Shown here piece by piece: positions 23,354-35,499 of a stretch of 64,000 nt of DNA. The DNA is from Leptobrachium leishanense (taxonomy: Eukaryota; Chordata; Amphibia; Anura; Megophryidae). Every line of letters starts with the position of its first letter. Position 1 is the stretch's first letter. Both the position numbers and the translations under genes were made by a program. The notes beneath the pieces are model-generated. The model was given only the letters and a program-made list of their open reading frames with translations. It made no database searches and was not told the origin of the DNA. The stretch spans positions 3,162,001-3,226,000 of the forward strand of contig CM019066.1 in the NCBI GenBank assembly GCA_009667805.1, given 5' to 3'.

Positions 23354-24020
23354 TGTCAGGGATATGAACCGGCAGGTGAGGATATGAGTCCAGTATGGAG
23401 TGAACACACACACAGGAAGCAAGGATAGGATGGATAATGGGGTTTATTACTAAAGGAACGCCGGTAAATAACGAGGGGTGCTGCATGAACAGGCTTGGGA
23501 TACTGTGTGCTGGGGAGAACACAGAAACACAGGGGTTGTGCAGGGGGGGACTGGTGCAGGTACAAAAGGAAAACTTACAGGAGACACCAGATAGGTGGGT
23601 CAGGAAAGGGGCTGACAGTGAATCCAGGAACACTGGGGCTGGAGACCAGGATGGCAGGGTTCAATGGAGGAGACCAGCAGAGCACGGTATCAAGAGGACA
23701 GACCATAAATCATAGTCCAGGGGCAATTCCTTAGATCATGGGCATGTAGAAAGCAGCAAAGTCCAGTAAGGATGGCCAACAGGTCTGGTTCACGGTAAAT
23801 CAGGGAGATCTGGTTACAAGCAGGTAAACTGGATCACTGAACAGCAAACAATGCACCAGCATGGGAGGAAGGGTGTGACCTCCCTTTAAGGAGGCCTCCA
23901 TACCGGTGATTACTGACTCCTGTGGAATCTGCCAGGGAGCTGTAGCAAAGGTAAGATTCAGCAAGGCAGCACTTTTCAAGTAGCAGCACCGGTTTTGTCC
24001 TCTTTACGCCGAACCTGACA
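23354..24020 (-). mobile_element. Solo LTR with 5-bp TSD
   Basis: Begins TGTCAGG and ends CCTGACA, flanked on both sides by GTGAG (23,349-23,353 and 24,021-24,025). On the minus strand a TTAAAG motif near GGAGGCCTCC and an AATAAA (complement of 23,443-23,448) fit promoter and polyadenylation positions. No internal retroelement genes adjoin it, so it is read as a recombined solo LTR. The TGTCAGG start and GGAGGCCTCC block also occur in the LTR at 60,244, suggesting one family; the Ty3/gypsy type is a guess. Confidence 0.85.
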
Positions 24021-24186
24021 GTGAGTTCCGAAAGGGCTAATATTTAACCTCCTCCCATTTTCAACCCTGGTATCCGTTTCCTATTTGTGTAAAAAATAAG
24101 TAGTAGTTAGCTAGGCCATACTGGGGACAATGTCGTATATACAAGGGCAGATGTATTGTATATAAGAAATGTGTTGCTTACGATTA

Positions 24187-24355
24187 CTATTATTATTATT
24201 TATTAAGCGCCAACACATTCCGCAGCGCTGTACAAGGTGCAAAGTGTAAAGACAGGACAACTCAACAATACATACAGGAGAAGGTCAGTATTGCTGCCAG
24301 CAAATACAGGAGGACGTGAGGGCCCTATTCCTGTGGGAATTTACAATCTAGATAC
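24187..24355 (-). mobile_element. L2 LINE 3' tail
   Basis: On the minus strand: TGTAAATTCCCACAGGAATA, GGGCCCTCACGTCC, then GCGCTGCGGAATGTGTTGGC and an AATAATAAT tail. Diverged from the young L2 copies. Confidence 0.8.
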
Positions 24356-25990
24356 GATAGCCAGTCAACGCTGGAACAGCCCTTTATAGTTACATAGCCA
24401 CGATCAAACCCTACATGGACGACCAAGAGTTACAAATTTCACAATTCTACTTCAATCATAGCCTGCTAAAGCTGGTCATGTGGTCCTTTGATCAGGTTCC
24501 GAAACATTGGATTAGAACCAAACTACTGACTGAATGTCACGGAAAACATATAACAGCCTCGTTGCCTCAGTTTCACCTTCCGTAGCTCAGAGGACACCAG
24601 AATCTCTTTCAGGTTAATATGTAACTATTTTAAATCACGCATACACCGCATATCTGAGATTCTTTGCCATAAGACCTTTACTCCTAGACCTGTAGATTAC
24701 CGGCCAAATAAACATGCCATTACCTCATTAAAATTAAAGTAAGCATCTCCCAGATAAGAAAGCTTCATACTGCAAGCACACAACTGTGTTATCGACGGAG
24801 ATTGTTCACCTGGTTAAAAAATGACTGGCAAGCAATCTAAAGCATTGTTTCTGTCAAGTCAGACGTGCCATTTACATTATGGATTGCTAGCCAAGCTTAC
24901 AACAAAATTATGTTTTCTTTGCGTGTCATTGAGGGGAAAAAACCCGAAAAAAGATCCTTAAGACAAGAGAATGGAGAGACTGCTAATGGAGACTATCCCT
25001 TGTTTTGAAAGCCTTAGTCCACACGATTCATGTCCAGATCTCTGCATAATCTCCACAGTCCTTTTTTTTTTACTACTATTTTATGAGTTATCCCATTATG
25101 GCGGATCTTTATTGCATATAATTTTACAGGTGTTTGCACTTTTTGAGCTAATTAAGTGCACTGGGTAAATATTCCTTTGCAATGCCAAACATCTCTTAAA
25201 ATTGCCAGTCTGTAGTTGGTCATATAATGTTGCCATGGTGGCTCGGGCAGAGTGGCCTTGAATTGGCTCCTCTTGCTTAGCGGGGGAACCAGTGTGCCCA
25301 ATTCCTGGCTTGTTTGGGGGGGTTATCCTCATTTTTATGCAGTTCTGTCTCAGAGAATAGCTCTGCAAGATCAACAGGTCCAGAGTGACATCCCACCTTC
25401 CCTCTTGCCCTCCCTGCAAGTTTCCTAAAGATGGCAGATGCTGCATTTCACTAGCTCCTTGGTATCTTAGCAACTAGTTTGGGTGCAGGTTGCAGGGTAT
25501 CTCAAAACTAAGGTTGATTTCACGGGTCAAGTTGAGGGGAAAGCATTGAAAGCATTTCCTCCACTACCTTTGAAGAGGGAACTGAGTTCCCATTGGTCCC
25601 ATACGCTATAAACCTTGTATTCTGCTGTTCAATAATATCTTTCCCTGTTATAACATAAATCCTATACTTATTGCGACTTATTTTTGCTAGAATTCACATA
25701 TATAGATAAATATATCAGATCGGAGTGTGCTTTAGTGTTAAGTGCAAGATGATAATTGTTAATTGAGGACAGAAATCTTTGTGTGCTCCCAAACGTCTGT
25801 AGGACTTGACCCCTAGCTGTTTTAAATAGAGAGTGTTTTTGAAAGTAGCTTCACAAGAAGTTGTTTGATGACAACCATTGCCTCTGCTTAACGGACTGAA
25901 CACGTCTTCACGCTCAGAAACATTCAGGCTATTGTCGTTTTAAGCTGCCGTTGATATTTTTAGATAATGTTTTTTAAATCCAAAGTATGT
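24356..25990. other. No feature seen
   Basis: About 1.6 kb without recognised elements or frames. GTTCCGAAACATTGG at 24,497 recalls the CGAAACG words elsewhere, but no boundaries were seen. Confidence 0.35.
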
Positions 25991-25991
25991 T

Positions 25992-26147
25992 TATTATTAT
26001 TATACTTTATTTATATAGCGCCAGCATATTCCGCAGCGCTGAACAATGGGTACAATATAGACAGGGTTACAATACACTGACACTGGACAACGTTTGATAA
26101 ACCAATAAAGGAGGAAACAAGGGCCATATTCCCGTGGGGAATTTTAA
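25992..26147 (-). mobile_element. L2 LINE 3' tail
   Basis: The minus strand carries TTCCCCACGGGAATATGGCC, then TTGTATTGTAACCCTGTC-type sequence, AGCGCTGCGGAATATGCTGG and an AATAATAATAA tail. Confidence 0.85.
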
Positions 26148-26378
26148 GGCACTACTTTGGGTTAACTATGATATATTTTATTATATTTATTTTACACACA
26201 TATAACATTTTTATGTACAGAATTCAATATATTTGTTAAAGGTGAATATCTGTTATAAGGCCGTGATCTGCTCTAAACCAAAGACGTGGGAGAGTGTTGT
26301 GGTGTTATTTGTTTCATGTCTGATTATTCCTTAGCCAAGTAGTCAATGGTAACCACTTGAAGCAATTAATATGACTTT

Positions 26379-27214
26379 GGGGGTTATTCAGAGAGCACCG
26401 ATATGGCGCTGACATTTTAGTCCTCTCTCGTTCCACGCACTTCCCTGCACTTCAGGGAATCGAAGTTCCCCACCCTACGGTAAATTCAGCATTTACCACA
26501 GGGCCTCCGGAGTGCAGGGAAAACCTGCCGCAAGCCTGCCGAACACCCGCCAAAACCCCCCCTGAAAACATGCCGGAAAAAACGAGCCAAACACGTCAGA
26601 AAACAAATGACGAGCTGCCGATCACAGCACAGACCAGACTCCGGAAAAAGCAGACAAGCTGACGAACGGGGTAAAAAAAAAAAAACAATACGATTGAAAT
26701 GGTCAAAAAATGGTCATAACGCTGTTCGCAAAAAAAAAACCTACTGAATGAAAATGCCTGGAATTTACATATAAGGTCCTATGAATGATAATGAAAAGGT
26801 CTGTTACAGAAAAAAAAACACTTTAAGAATAAACAGAAAAAAAAATTTGCCCAACAAATCCCGAAAAATGCCTAAAAGATCCTACAAAAAATCAATAAAT
26901 AAAGAGACTTTTTACTGCAGATTAAAATACTACACGGTTTATTAAATATTGTATTAAAACAGGAATATTTTTAGCATTGAAGTCTATGGGATTCGCCTGA
27001 ATAAACCTGACGAATGAAAACACTGAACAGCAGGGCACTTCTTTGACTTTTCTCTGCTGTTCGTTGTCTCTGAATAGGCACCGTGCTTGCAGGCAGCTTG
27101 CCAAAATTTGACGGATTGCCTGCTCTCTGAATAGCCGAATGGCCCCGAAATGTCAAGGGAAATTCCTTGTTCGGTGACATTTGGGGGCCAGATCGGATCT
27201 CTCTGAATAACCCC
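26379..27214. mobile_element. Family B element, inverted relative to copy 1
   Basis: Termini are GGGGTTATTCAGAGAGCACC and CTCTCTGAATAACCCC. Sequence order is the reverse of the 3614-4440 copy: the GGGAAATTCC / GTGACATTT block is at the right end here. No coding capacity. Confidence 0.85.
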
Positions 27215-27299
27215 TCTTGTCAAAAATATTGTAGTAGGAATTGTTTTCAAATAATCACTATATATATCTAATTATATATACACAGGATTAGCACTCCTT

Positions 27300-27409
27300 G
27301 GGCCATATTACATACTTGGTGCTAATTTAACCAGAGCAGTTGTAAACTTAAAACCTCCATAGGCTATAATGGCGCTGGTTAAGTTAACACCAAGAATGTA
27401 ATATGGCCC
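27300..27409. mobile_element. 110-bp foldback MITE with CTT duplication
   Basis: GGGCCATATTACATACTTGG pairs with the right end CCAAGAATGTAATATGGCCC; the arms pair across most of the element. CTT flanks both sides (27,297-27,299 and 27,410-27,412). The termini resemble the larger GGGCC family. Confidence 0.9.
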
Positions 27410-27542
27410 CTTATCTGGAATTCTTGAGACCCTGATCATTCTGGATTTTGGAGTCTTCTGGATTTCAGAATTCAGGAAAATCCAATGTTTTAGAGGAAGA
27501 ATATTTTGGTGGAGAGCCAAGATCCAATCCTGCTGCAACTAC

Positions 27543-28302
27543 CTGCATGTATACGACGTAAAAACCCAAGGGCTGAATATAGAATATTTGATACAGTCCT
27601 AACCTCAACATCTGAGGGTTGGGATTTAGGGGTTATTATTGCAGAGGATCTAAAGGTAAGTAGTCAATGTAATAGAGCAGCAGGAAATGCTGGCAGAATG
27701 CTTGGTTGTGTAGGGAGAGGTATTAGCAGTAGGAAAAGGGAAGTGCTCATGCCACTGTACAGAGCACTGGTGAGACCTCACTTGGAGTACTGTGTGCAGT
27801 ACTGGAGACCGTATCTCCAGAAGGATATAGACATCTTAGAGAGAGTTCAGAGAAGGGCTACTAAAATGGTGTACGGCTTGAAGGAGAAAAGTTACCAGGA
27901 AAGGCTTAATGATCTTAACATGTACAGCTTGGAAAAAAGACGAGACAGAGGAGATATGATAGAAACATTTAAATACGTAAAGGGAATCCACAAGGTAGAG
28001 GAAGGGAGTATATTTAAACGGAAACAAAGTAGCAAAACAAGAGGACATAGTCTTAGATTAGAGGGGCAAAGGTTTATAAGTAACATCAGGAAGCATTATT
28101 TTATTGAGAGGGTGGTGGATACATGGAACAGTCTTCCAGTAGAAGTGGTAGAGGCCAAAACAGTAATTGAATTTAAGCAGGCATGGGATAGGCATAAGGC
28201 TATCCTAAACAAAAGATAAATCCAGGTAAAGTATCCATGTAATTGGGCAGACTAGATGGGCCGAAAGGTTCTTATCTGCCGACATTTTTCTATGTTTCTA
28301 TA
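27543..28302 (+). pseudogene. CR1 LINE 3' fragment (reverse transcriptase C-terminus)
   Basis: The open frame to 28,219 covers the C-terminal third of a CR1-type reverse transcriptase: LGVIIAEDLK, LYRALVRPHLEYCVQYWRP, ILERVQRRATKM, SLEKRRDRGD and WNSLPVEVV. The catalytic YxDD region lies upstream and is absent. The 3' UTR holds GGGCAGACTAGATGGGCCGA and ends in TTTCTATGTTTCTAT, an octamer-repeat tail like that of known CR1 elements. A 5'-truncated insertion whose remaining frame is intact, but not functional alone. Confidence 0.9.
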
Positions 28303-30154
28303 CACACTGGGAGCACTGTGAGGGATTACTGCACACAGCCAGCATGACTCCAAACAGCATGTCGCATGCCGGGGCTGCCAATAGACTCCCAGTTTGTGCT
28401 GTAGTCTCCTGCAGCGCTCAGGAGCAGCGTTCCAGAAGGCTGTGAAAATTTACATTTTCAGAGTGTTCCGGGTTAGGCGTGCCCAACCTCTATATATATA
28501 TATATGTCACACTCTCAATAACCGACAATATGCCACCTGGTGAGAAGAGAAGGTGCTTATATATCTCTTTTTATTTTTCAGTGCTGACCTGTGGTTGATG
28601 TTTAACTGGAGTTAATATATAGCAACTACAAAAAAAACTCTTTATTCCCTTTACTGTTCTAGAATGGTAAAAACAGCCATGTTTCACAACCATCACTGGA
28701 TACAGAATTCAGACAACATTAGTAGCACCAGGACCACTATTTAAATATGTTAGGGTGCAGGGAGGTCCTCTCTCTCGCTTTATTGTCCTGCACAAATCAT
28801 CAATTTTTAAGAATCACTGCAGGTATAAGCCGGCTTATCTTTCCCCAATATAATATAAGAATATACTTTGGTTTTCCGGCTTTGCCATACATTACTTTCA
28901 ATGCCAGGACTGGTCTCGAGCTGTTGGTTCGATGCCTCATCTCACGACCTGGGCAAAGTACTTTGCAGTTACTGGGAAATCAGGAATCGCGTATTAACTG
29001 TAGAAACTTCAAAGGTTTGAGTGTTTTTAAAATGGTTTAACTTACTATGTCTATTAATCATTATAAGACAATAAATAATTGGAGTCACTTCCAGCCTGGA
29101 TTGCACCCAGAGCGTGTTTAAACAACCGGGGACGTACTTTAAAGGACTGAAGTACTTTCATGGGAAGGTAACTCTTTGATATCGCGCATTCAAACACTGG
29201 TATTTCCTTGGAACTCTAAGAGACTCGTCTTTATGGAATTTGGTAATCGTTAAAGCTGCTGAGTTGAGCAGTTGGGATCTGCTTATGAGAAACTGAATTA
29301 AAGGTATATAATGGTCATCATTTAATAACTCAGATTTTGGGTTTAATCAACACTCACCCTTTAAACTCAAAAGTGAACATATAAAGAGTTAACCTGTAAG
29401 GGCTATTTTCAGTTTTGATCTTTTGTACGTGTGAAAAGGAAACCGGTGCCTCCAGGGTTGAAGCGCAGGTGTTCGGAAAGGCTGTGGGGCCTCAGGCCAA
29501 GACAATCCCTGTAGTTACATTATGACATATCGCTTACCGTCCCATTGGCAGACACCAGTTGAAGAACCTCTACATTATTTCGACACCATGAGAGTAGATG
29601 TAAGTGCTGTAACTCATCTGTTCCAGTTCCATCATTTGCCCGTTGTATTCCTGATGGAGTTTGCCAATGTTGCGGAAGAGGCATGGCAGGGTCGTCTGTA
29701 CATCAAGTGGTGAAAGAAGAGATGGACCAGGAGCAGCTAGAGCAAAGCAACTTTTTGGCAAAAAGCCTTGGTCAAGCTTGAGTTCGATCACAGCTTTTTG
29801 CCGAAACGTTGCTGTGCTGTAATTATGTTGTCGAATAAAGCTTAATAAAGAGATTGAGTCCCCCGTCGAGTTCTTTTTTGTTCACTGGATATCTTGGAGG
29901 TGGTCGCTTCATGGAGTGTGGTGGTACCTGCCTATCCTTGCATGATGGATGTGTCGCTCTACATTGTGGAACTGTATGTGCATCCTGGGGCATGGAGAAT
30001 GTCCTGATTGTGGTCTTTTACAGAAGGATCGATATGTAGATGATCCTTGTTCCTATACGTAATTCATATGGTATGTGGTGGTGGTGGTGGAAAAATGGTC
30101 TGATGTGGACCTTCAAAAACCATTGTATTGTGTGATGTGCACGTCCGGTATATT
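28303..30154. other. No gene seen; (TA)n at 28,486-28,504
   Basis: Includes a GCCGAAACGTTGCTGTGCTG word with AATAAAGCTTAATAAAG (29,798-29,850), a dispersed-repeat signature. Otherwise no recognised homology. Confidence 0.4.
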
Positions 30155-30342
30155 TATTTATTTTGAGAAAGTATTTTACCAGGAAGGATACATTGAGATT
30201 TCTCTCGTTTTCAAGTATGTCCTGGGTTCAAGAACATTGAATGTTACAGTCGTTACTGAAATAAAACGTAATAAATACAAGATATTAAAAAGAAAACACA
30301 AATATACAGATTAACACAAAAAATAAATATGTAGGAAATATA

Positions 30343-31027
30343 GGGCCCTATTACATTCTTCGCGCACAATTGAGCGCGCGCGCAAAAACACATTAACGCG
30401 ATGGGCAAAACCCTTTACACTAAACGTCGTATTACGACTTTCGTGCCCAAAATGCTCGTTAACGTCTAACGAGAGTGACCCTGCGCAAACCCTTTGCGAG
30501 CGCAATTTAGTGCGCGCACCCTATACTTAACATTGTGAGCGCAAATGCGTTTGTGCGCTGGTGCGCGCATGGTATTACAATCTTAGCGCAAAATTTAATG
30601 GACAACGTTTGCGCGCATAATATTAACGTCTTTGGAAAGCTGGTGGTAACGGCAAATTGTAACAACCTGACCGTACCAAACTGCGGATTCACAACGGAAA
30701 ATGTAGATGCTCACGTTTTTTTTACTAGATCCGTCAAAAATGTCGGCCACTACCTTGTCTTCCGTCAGAACGTACGACTGTTGTGCGCAGTCTGCACAAA
30801 ATGACGGACTCGCGTTAAAAATTACATTGCGCTCACTGATTTCTGCGCGCAACGGTACTTTGCGCGCATTTTTGCACGTCGGTTTTACGAGCGGAATTTC
30901 CCGACGGATGAAAAAATGCGCGAGGAATGTCATTCCAGTGGTGATTTTCATGCGTTAACGTTTAACGCTTCGTACAAAAAAACACGCGTTTAGTGTGTGT
31001 TTTTGAGTTGAGAATGTAATAGGGCCT
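30343..31027. mobile_element. CpG-rich GGGCC MITE, ATA duplication, clean empty site
   Basis: Starts GGGCCCTATTACATTCTTCG and ends GAATGTAATAGGGCCT, flanked by ATA (30,340-30,342 and 31,028-31,030). The uninterrupted sequence AAATATAGTCAC is preserved at about 35,457, showing exactly what was duplicated. The interior is dense in GCGC. No protein recognised. Confidence 0.93.
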
Positions 31028-31730
31028 ATAGTCACTATGTTACATGTTTACAGGTGTATTCTGTATATAGTCATTATGTTACATGTTTACAGGTGCATTC
31101 TGTATATAGTCACTATGTTACATGTTTACAGGCACATTCTGTATATAGCCACTATGTTACATGTTTACAGGTGCATTCTGTATATAGTCAATATGTTACA
31201 TGCTTACAGGTGCATTCTGTATATAGCCACTATGTTACATGTTTACAGGTGCATTTTGAATATAGTCATTATGTTACATGTTTACAGGTGTATTCTGTAT
31301 GTAGTCATTATGTTACATGTTTACAGGTGTATTCTGTATGTAGTCACTATGTTACATGTTTACAGGTGTATTCTGTATATAGTCACTATGTTACATGTTT
31401 ACAGGTGCATTCTGTATATAGTCACTATGTTACATGTTTACAGGTGCATTCTGAATATAGTCAGTATGTTACATGTTTACAGGTGCATTCTGTATATAGT
31501 CACTATGTTACATGTTTACAGGTGCATTCTGTATATAGTCACTATGTTACATGTTTACAGGTGCATTCTGTATATAGTCACTATGTTACATGTTTACAGG
31601 TGCATTCTGTATATAGTCACTATGTTACATGTTTACAGGTGCATTCTGAATATAGTCATTATGTTACATGTTTACAGGTGTATTCTGTATATAGTCACTA
31701 TGTTACATGTTTACAGGTGTATTCTGTATT
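31028..31730 (-). repeat. 39-bp minisatellite, about 18 units
   Basis: Same unit as 19,628-20,127 in inverse orientation. Variant units (GTATTC for GCATTC; GAATATAG for GTATATAG) are interspersed, which suggests duplication of blocks of units. Confidence 0.97.
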
Positions 31731-31800
31731 GAGGTATGTTAATAGGGAGCTCTTGAGTGACTTAAGACTTGGGGAAGATTTGATGGCGTCTGGGAGGTTA

Positions 31801-32720
31801 TTCCATTTTTGCAAAGAAGTTGTCAAGAAATACATTTTCACAGAGTGATACAGAAGCCATTGTATTTCATAAAATGGAACAGTAAACACAGAAAGCATAT
31901 ATATCGAAAATGTTACCGCATTTGGAGATTTGTTTTTTTATCTTCCATGTTGGCTCCAGGATTCAGTAAATAATCCAGGATAATTACTAAAGTAATCAGT
32001 TTGAAGAAAGAAAGAGGAAATTATGACTTTACAGCGAGATGAGGACGGATAAAAGATTGAGCGAGATTTTCTAAATATAAAGACTTGCAGGTGAAGCTAA
32101 TGTTTTCCGCACGTTGGAGTCTTCACACCGTTAATTAACGTTGCATTATAGTTAACGCTTTTAGCGCCTGGGGAAGAAAGGCAAGGCAATGCTCATGTAA
32201 CGTAGCCGGAGCGTTCCCTGAATATCAGCGGGTTAAACAATTGATCAAGATGCGGAATGTTTCCATAAACCCGCTAATCTGATTTTCCCATTGTTCTATG
32301 CTCCACCACAATTATTCAAATGATCCTGCTAGTGGGCCTGCAAGATATGAATAGATTAACGCTCATTATAACATTATATGCAGAGATACGCACAGTTATG
32401 CCTTTTCACACTTAAGAAGCAGATTTCTTTTCCTTATTTCCTTTTTATTTTCCTTTGAACATCAACCCAAAGACGGGGAGTGCTTTCGAGGTGTTAATCA
32501 ATCCTGCAGCCTATTTTCTAGAACCAAAACTGATTAAAAGAATGTGCATTCTGTTTTATTTCCTGAGGATGACTGAATAAATTATAACAAATACAGACAC
32601 TGTACATGCAACCAAATATTTTTTTTATAATTTAGCTGCAAACTGACTTTTTTTTACTTTCGATGTTTAACCACGGCTGCCATTGCAGAGTCATGAAGAA
32701 AATTTGGTCTTGTCCACGAC
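31801..32720. other. No feature seen
   Basis: Unique-looking, AT-rich. Confidence 0.35.
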
Positions 32721-33523
32721 CAGGGCCGGTTTTGCATCATAGGAACCTGTAGGCACAGAAATGTGGAGTGCCCCTATACCCCACCTCCCAATAAAAAAAC
32801 ACGCCAAAATGACTTTTTAAATTTTCGTTTTGGTGCAAAATTTAAAATAAATAAATATAAACATTTTTAAAAACTGTTTCAACGCTCAAATCAAAATAAG
32901 AGGCAGAATCTGTTGCCTTAGTTGAGTTAGTGCAGCGGCATTGTTTGTTTTATATGTAAAAGCATATATTGACTCCGCTGTAGAACAGAGAAAAATACAT
33001 TTTGCATTTACTGTTTTAAAAAATATTTTTACACAATACATGGTCATGTTTGGTATCATTGTAAACATCAGACTCTGCCCTTTCCAGTGACACCTCACTT
33101 AACCTTGTGCAGTGTACCATTCAAAGATGTAGGGTTCCAACGTACCCCTTTTACACCAGCTTCACACTTTCTGGCAGTGTGGGAAAGGAGAAGGTGAGTT
33201 AGCGCACCATCAATGTTCGCTTTATAATTACAAACTGAATAATATACTGTGTCAGGAAAAATAAAAAAATATTATTTTATTTGTTATTTTATTTTTACAT
33301 AAATTTAACCTGGTTATATCTGGAATCAATGGAAAGGCCATCATCTGTCCTTTCCAATGATATTTCATATGTCCCTCTTTCCCTTAGGGCTTTAGAGATA
33401 CAACGGTCTAAATGATTGTAGATTGAGAGAATTTATATATTTTGTCTTACAGATCAAAGCGACCCCTTGTGGTAGGTGCATGTAGTCACATGCCTACTTT
33501 GCCTAGTTATAAATCTGGCCCTG
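32721..33523. mobile_element. Probable hAT-like element, 803 bp
   Basis: CAGGGCCGGTTTTGCATCA at the left and its diverged inverse ending AAATCTGGCCCTG at the right. Flanks TCCACGAC and TCCATGAA agree at 6 of 8 bases. No transposase frame. Confidence 0.65.
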
Positions 33524-35314
33524 TCCATGAATTCTACCACTTATCCCCATATAGGCGAGGACCTCACAGCTCTCACTCAGCATGGTAAATTGGTGAATTT
33601 CCTATTATTTAACCTGCAAGCTTCTTGTGAGTACACGCAACTTGCTTTTATATTTTTAATGCCTCGCAGGATTATGCACTTTAGGAGTAATGGCATACAG
33701 TTTCTAGCCCACTGGGACATCTGATGGTATGTACTTCATTACATAGAGAAAGGTATACAAACCCTGTGTTTCTAATTGTTTCTGGTTCCCGGAGGGATGT
33801 ATCAATGGAAAACATGCATAATAACACAGATTTAATTTTGAGAACTCTCAGCTACCCCTATCAACGTTTCACAGGAGCATTAGACAAGTTGACAACCATA
33901 TATCTATTTTGAAATTAATTAAGGTACATAGGCACAGGCAAACAATGTCACCTCCTGCAGGGCAAAGAGTGAGACCCGTGTTGGATAAAGATACGGTTCT
34001 TTTAAAAATTAAGGGGGGCAGGAAGGGTTAATGTTTAACCCCTCTGTTTCCTCTATCTCACATTTTAACCCTATAAAATCACTTTATATACTTGGAAGGC
34101 AAGCGTCGTGACATTACTAACATATACCCGGTCTGGGGAGATAATATTGCACATGAATTTCAGTTATAATATTCTGCTCTTCATCTGATTAAACATAAGC
34201 TCATTTAAAACAGATTTTTAACATAGGGTAAAAGCCAACTAACCCATCTAACCTGAGTATTTAATGGATAAAATGCACAGGTTTAAGTATTAGTATTGTT
34301 TCCTGCTCTCGGCCCGTGATGAGTCTGTCCTGAGTGATCTTAAACCTTTACTCAGTATTATTAGTCCTAGCCTCTACCACCTCTGCTGGAAGGCTTGGCA
34401 ACTGCACTACCCACTCACTCAATGAAATAAGGAAGGACGGGATTAAAACATATTACTGGAAGTGGATACTTCATTGGCACAATCTGTAAGAACATAACCT
34501 TATGGCTTCCATAACTTCAGGAAAGGTAACGTGGCCGCACGAGCAACAACAACAAAAAATGTGCATTGTGCAAACTACCTGGAAATACTGTCATTCCAAA
34601 AAAGAAAAGCAATGCTGAATTTGCAAATCTTGTTCAGCACGAAAATGGGAGCTGAGTGATATAACAAAAAAATAATACTAAAAACACTTGCACCAAATGC
34701 ACCGATTTCATTTCGCAGACCTTTTGCAAAATCAGCCTCATTTTACTAAAGTTAACAACCTGCTATAAATACTGAACATGAAAACTGGTTAAAATAAGTA
34801 TATACTATGAAACAGAGTGAAGCCAGACGGTTGTGCCTGTAAGTACTGTGAGTACAGTCCATTCTCAGGTGAACAGTAAGGCTTGAGGCCTAGCTGCTGC
34901 AAAGGGCCTCTACTGGAGTAGCCAATGACATCATAACCTCTTATCGCCGTGGGGAGTACTATGCCGTCCCTGTGGTGGGTGGGACTTGACACCCCGGGGC
35001 AGAATGGCCCACCCAACAGGCATCTATGGGCCACGACAGGTCCGCCCACCAATTGGCAAGTGCCGCATGTCATTGGCTGATGTGGGATGGCCTGAACTCA
35101 GGTCGTCAGCCTGCAGCCAATGATGCGCGATGCATGTCAGCTGCGTAGGCAGGCTGGAGGAGGGGCCAGCCGCAGCAGCTGGCAAGCGAGGCGCGTACTA
35201 GCACAACCCACCCAGCGGTAAGGGTTTAATACAGGTGAAGGAATGGTGGAAAAACCTTTACAGTACCTTTTTTATTCCTAGTTTTTTTCGTTATTAAGAA
35301 AAAAAAAAGAAGTT
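33524..35314. other. No feature seen
   Basis: Nearly 1.8 kb without recognised elements; a GC-rich patch at 34,890-35,220 contains CAGCCAATGATGCG-type words but no frame or boundary. Confidence 0.35.
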
Positions 35315-35440
35315 TTGCAGCAGGTGCCAGCAATCATGACTCTCCAGATGTTTTGGAACTACATCTCCCGTGATGCTCTTCTACTTATTTGTCAGCGGAG
35401 CCTCAAGGGGAATGTAGTTCTGAGAAATCTGGAGGTCCAA
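35315..35440. mobile_element. MITE fragment, CCAGATGTTTTGGAACTACA type
   Basis: CTCCAGATGTTTTGGAACTA and GAATGTAGTTCTGAGAAATC form opposing halves of a foldback. A related half lies at 41,455-41,545. The words CTACATCTCCCATGATGC are familiar from vertebrate hAT MITEs. Confidence 0.55.
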
Positions 35441-35492
35441 GGTTGTAAATATGTAGGAAATATAGTCACTATGTTACATGTTTACAGGTTAT
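35441..35492 (-). mobile_element. LINE 3'-UTR fragment with a single 39-bp unit
   Basis: AATATGTAGGAAATATAGTC then ACTATGTTACATGTTTACAG. This is the junction of 3' UTR and array found at 20,128 and 31,028, but with only one unit and no MITE. Confidence 0.8.
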
Positions 35493-35499
35493 ATATACT

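Larger units (their letters stand above)
30155..31800 (-). pseudogene. L2-like LINE 3' end, inverted, interrupted by a MITE
   Basis: Same LINE family as 19,526-20,311 on the opposite strand. Minus-strand order: C-terminal codons (31,800-31,731, WNNLPDAIKSSPSLKSLKSS), an 18-unit 39-bp array (31,730-31,028), a MITE insert (31,027-30,343), then the remaining 3' UTR and tail (30,342-30,155) with CAGGACATACTTGAAAACG and TACTTTCTCAAAATAAATAA. The frame is 5'-truncated and non-functional. Confidence 0.82.

Noticed and set aside
27506..28219. Single-exon host gene of 237 codons
   Set aside because: It matches the C-terminus of CR1 reverse transcriptase, with a second partial copy at 41.8-42.5 kb and an octamer tail.
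31028..31730. CRISPR-like array
   Set aside because: Units abut directly with no variable spacers, and the array sits in a LINE 3' UTR of a vertebrate-type genome.
34890..35220. CpG-island promoter of a host gene
   Set aside because: The patch is GC-richer, but no exon, splice pattern or downstream frame supports a promoter.
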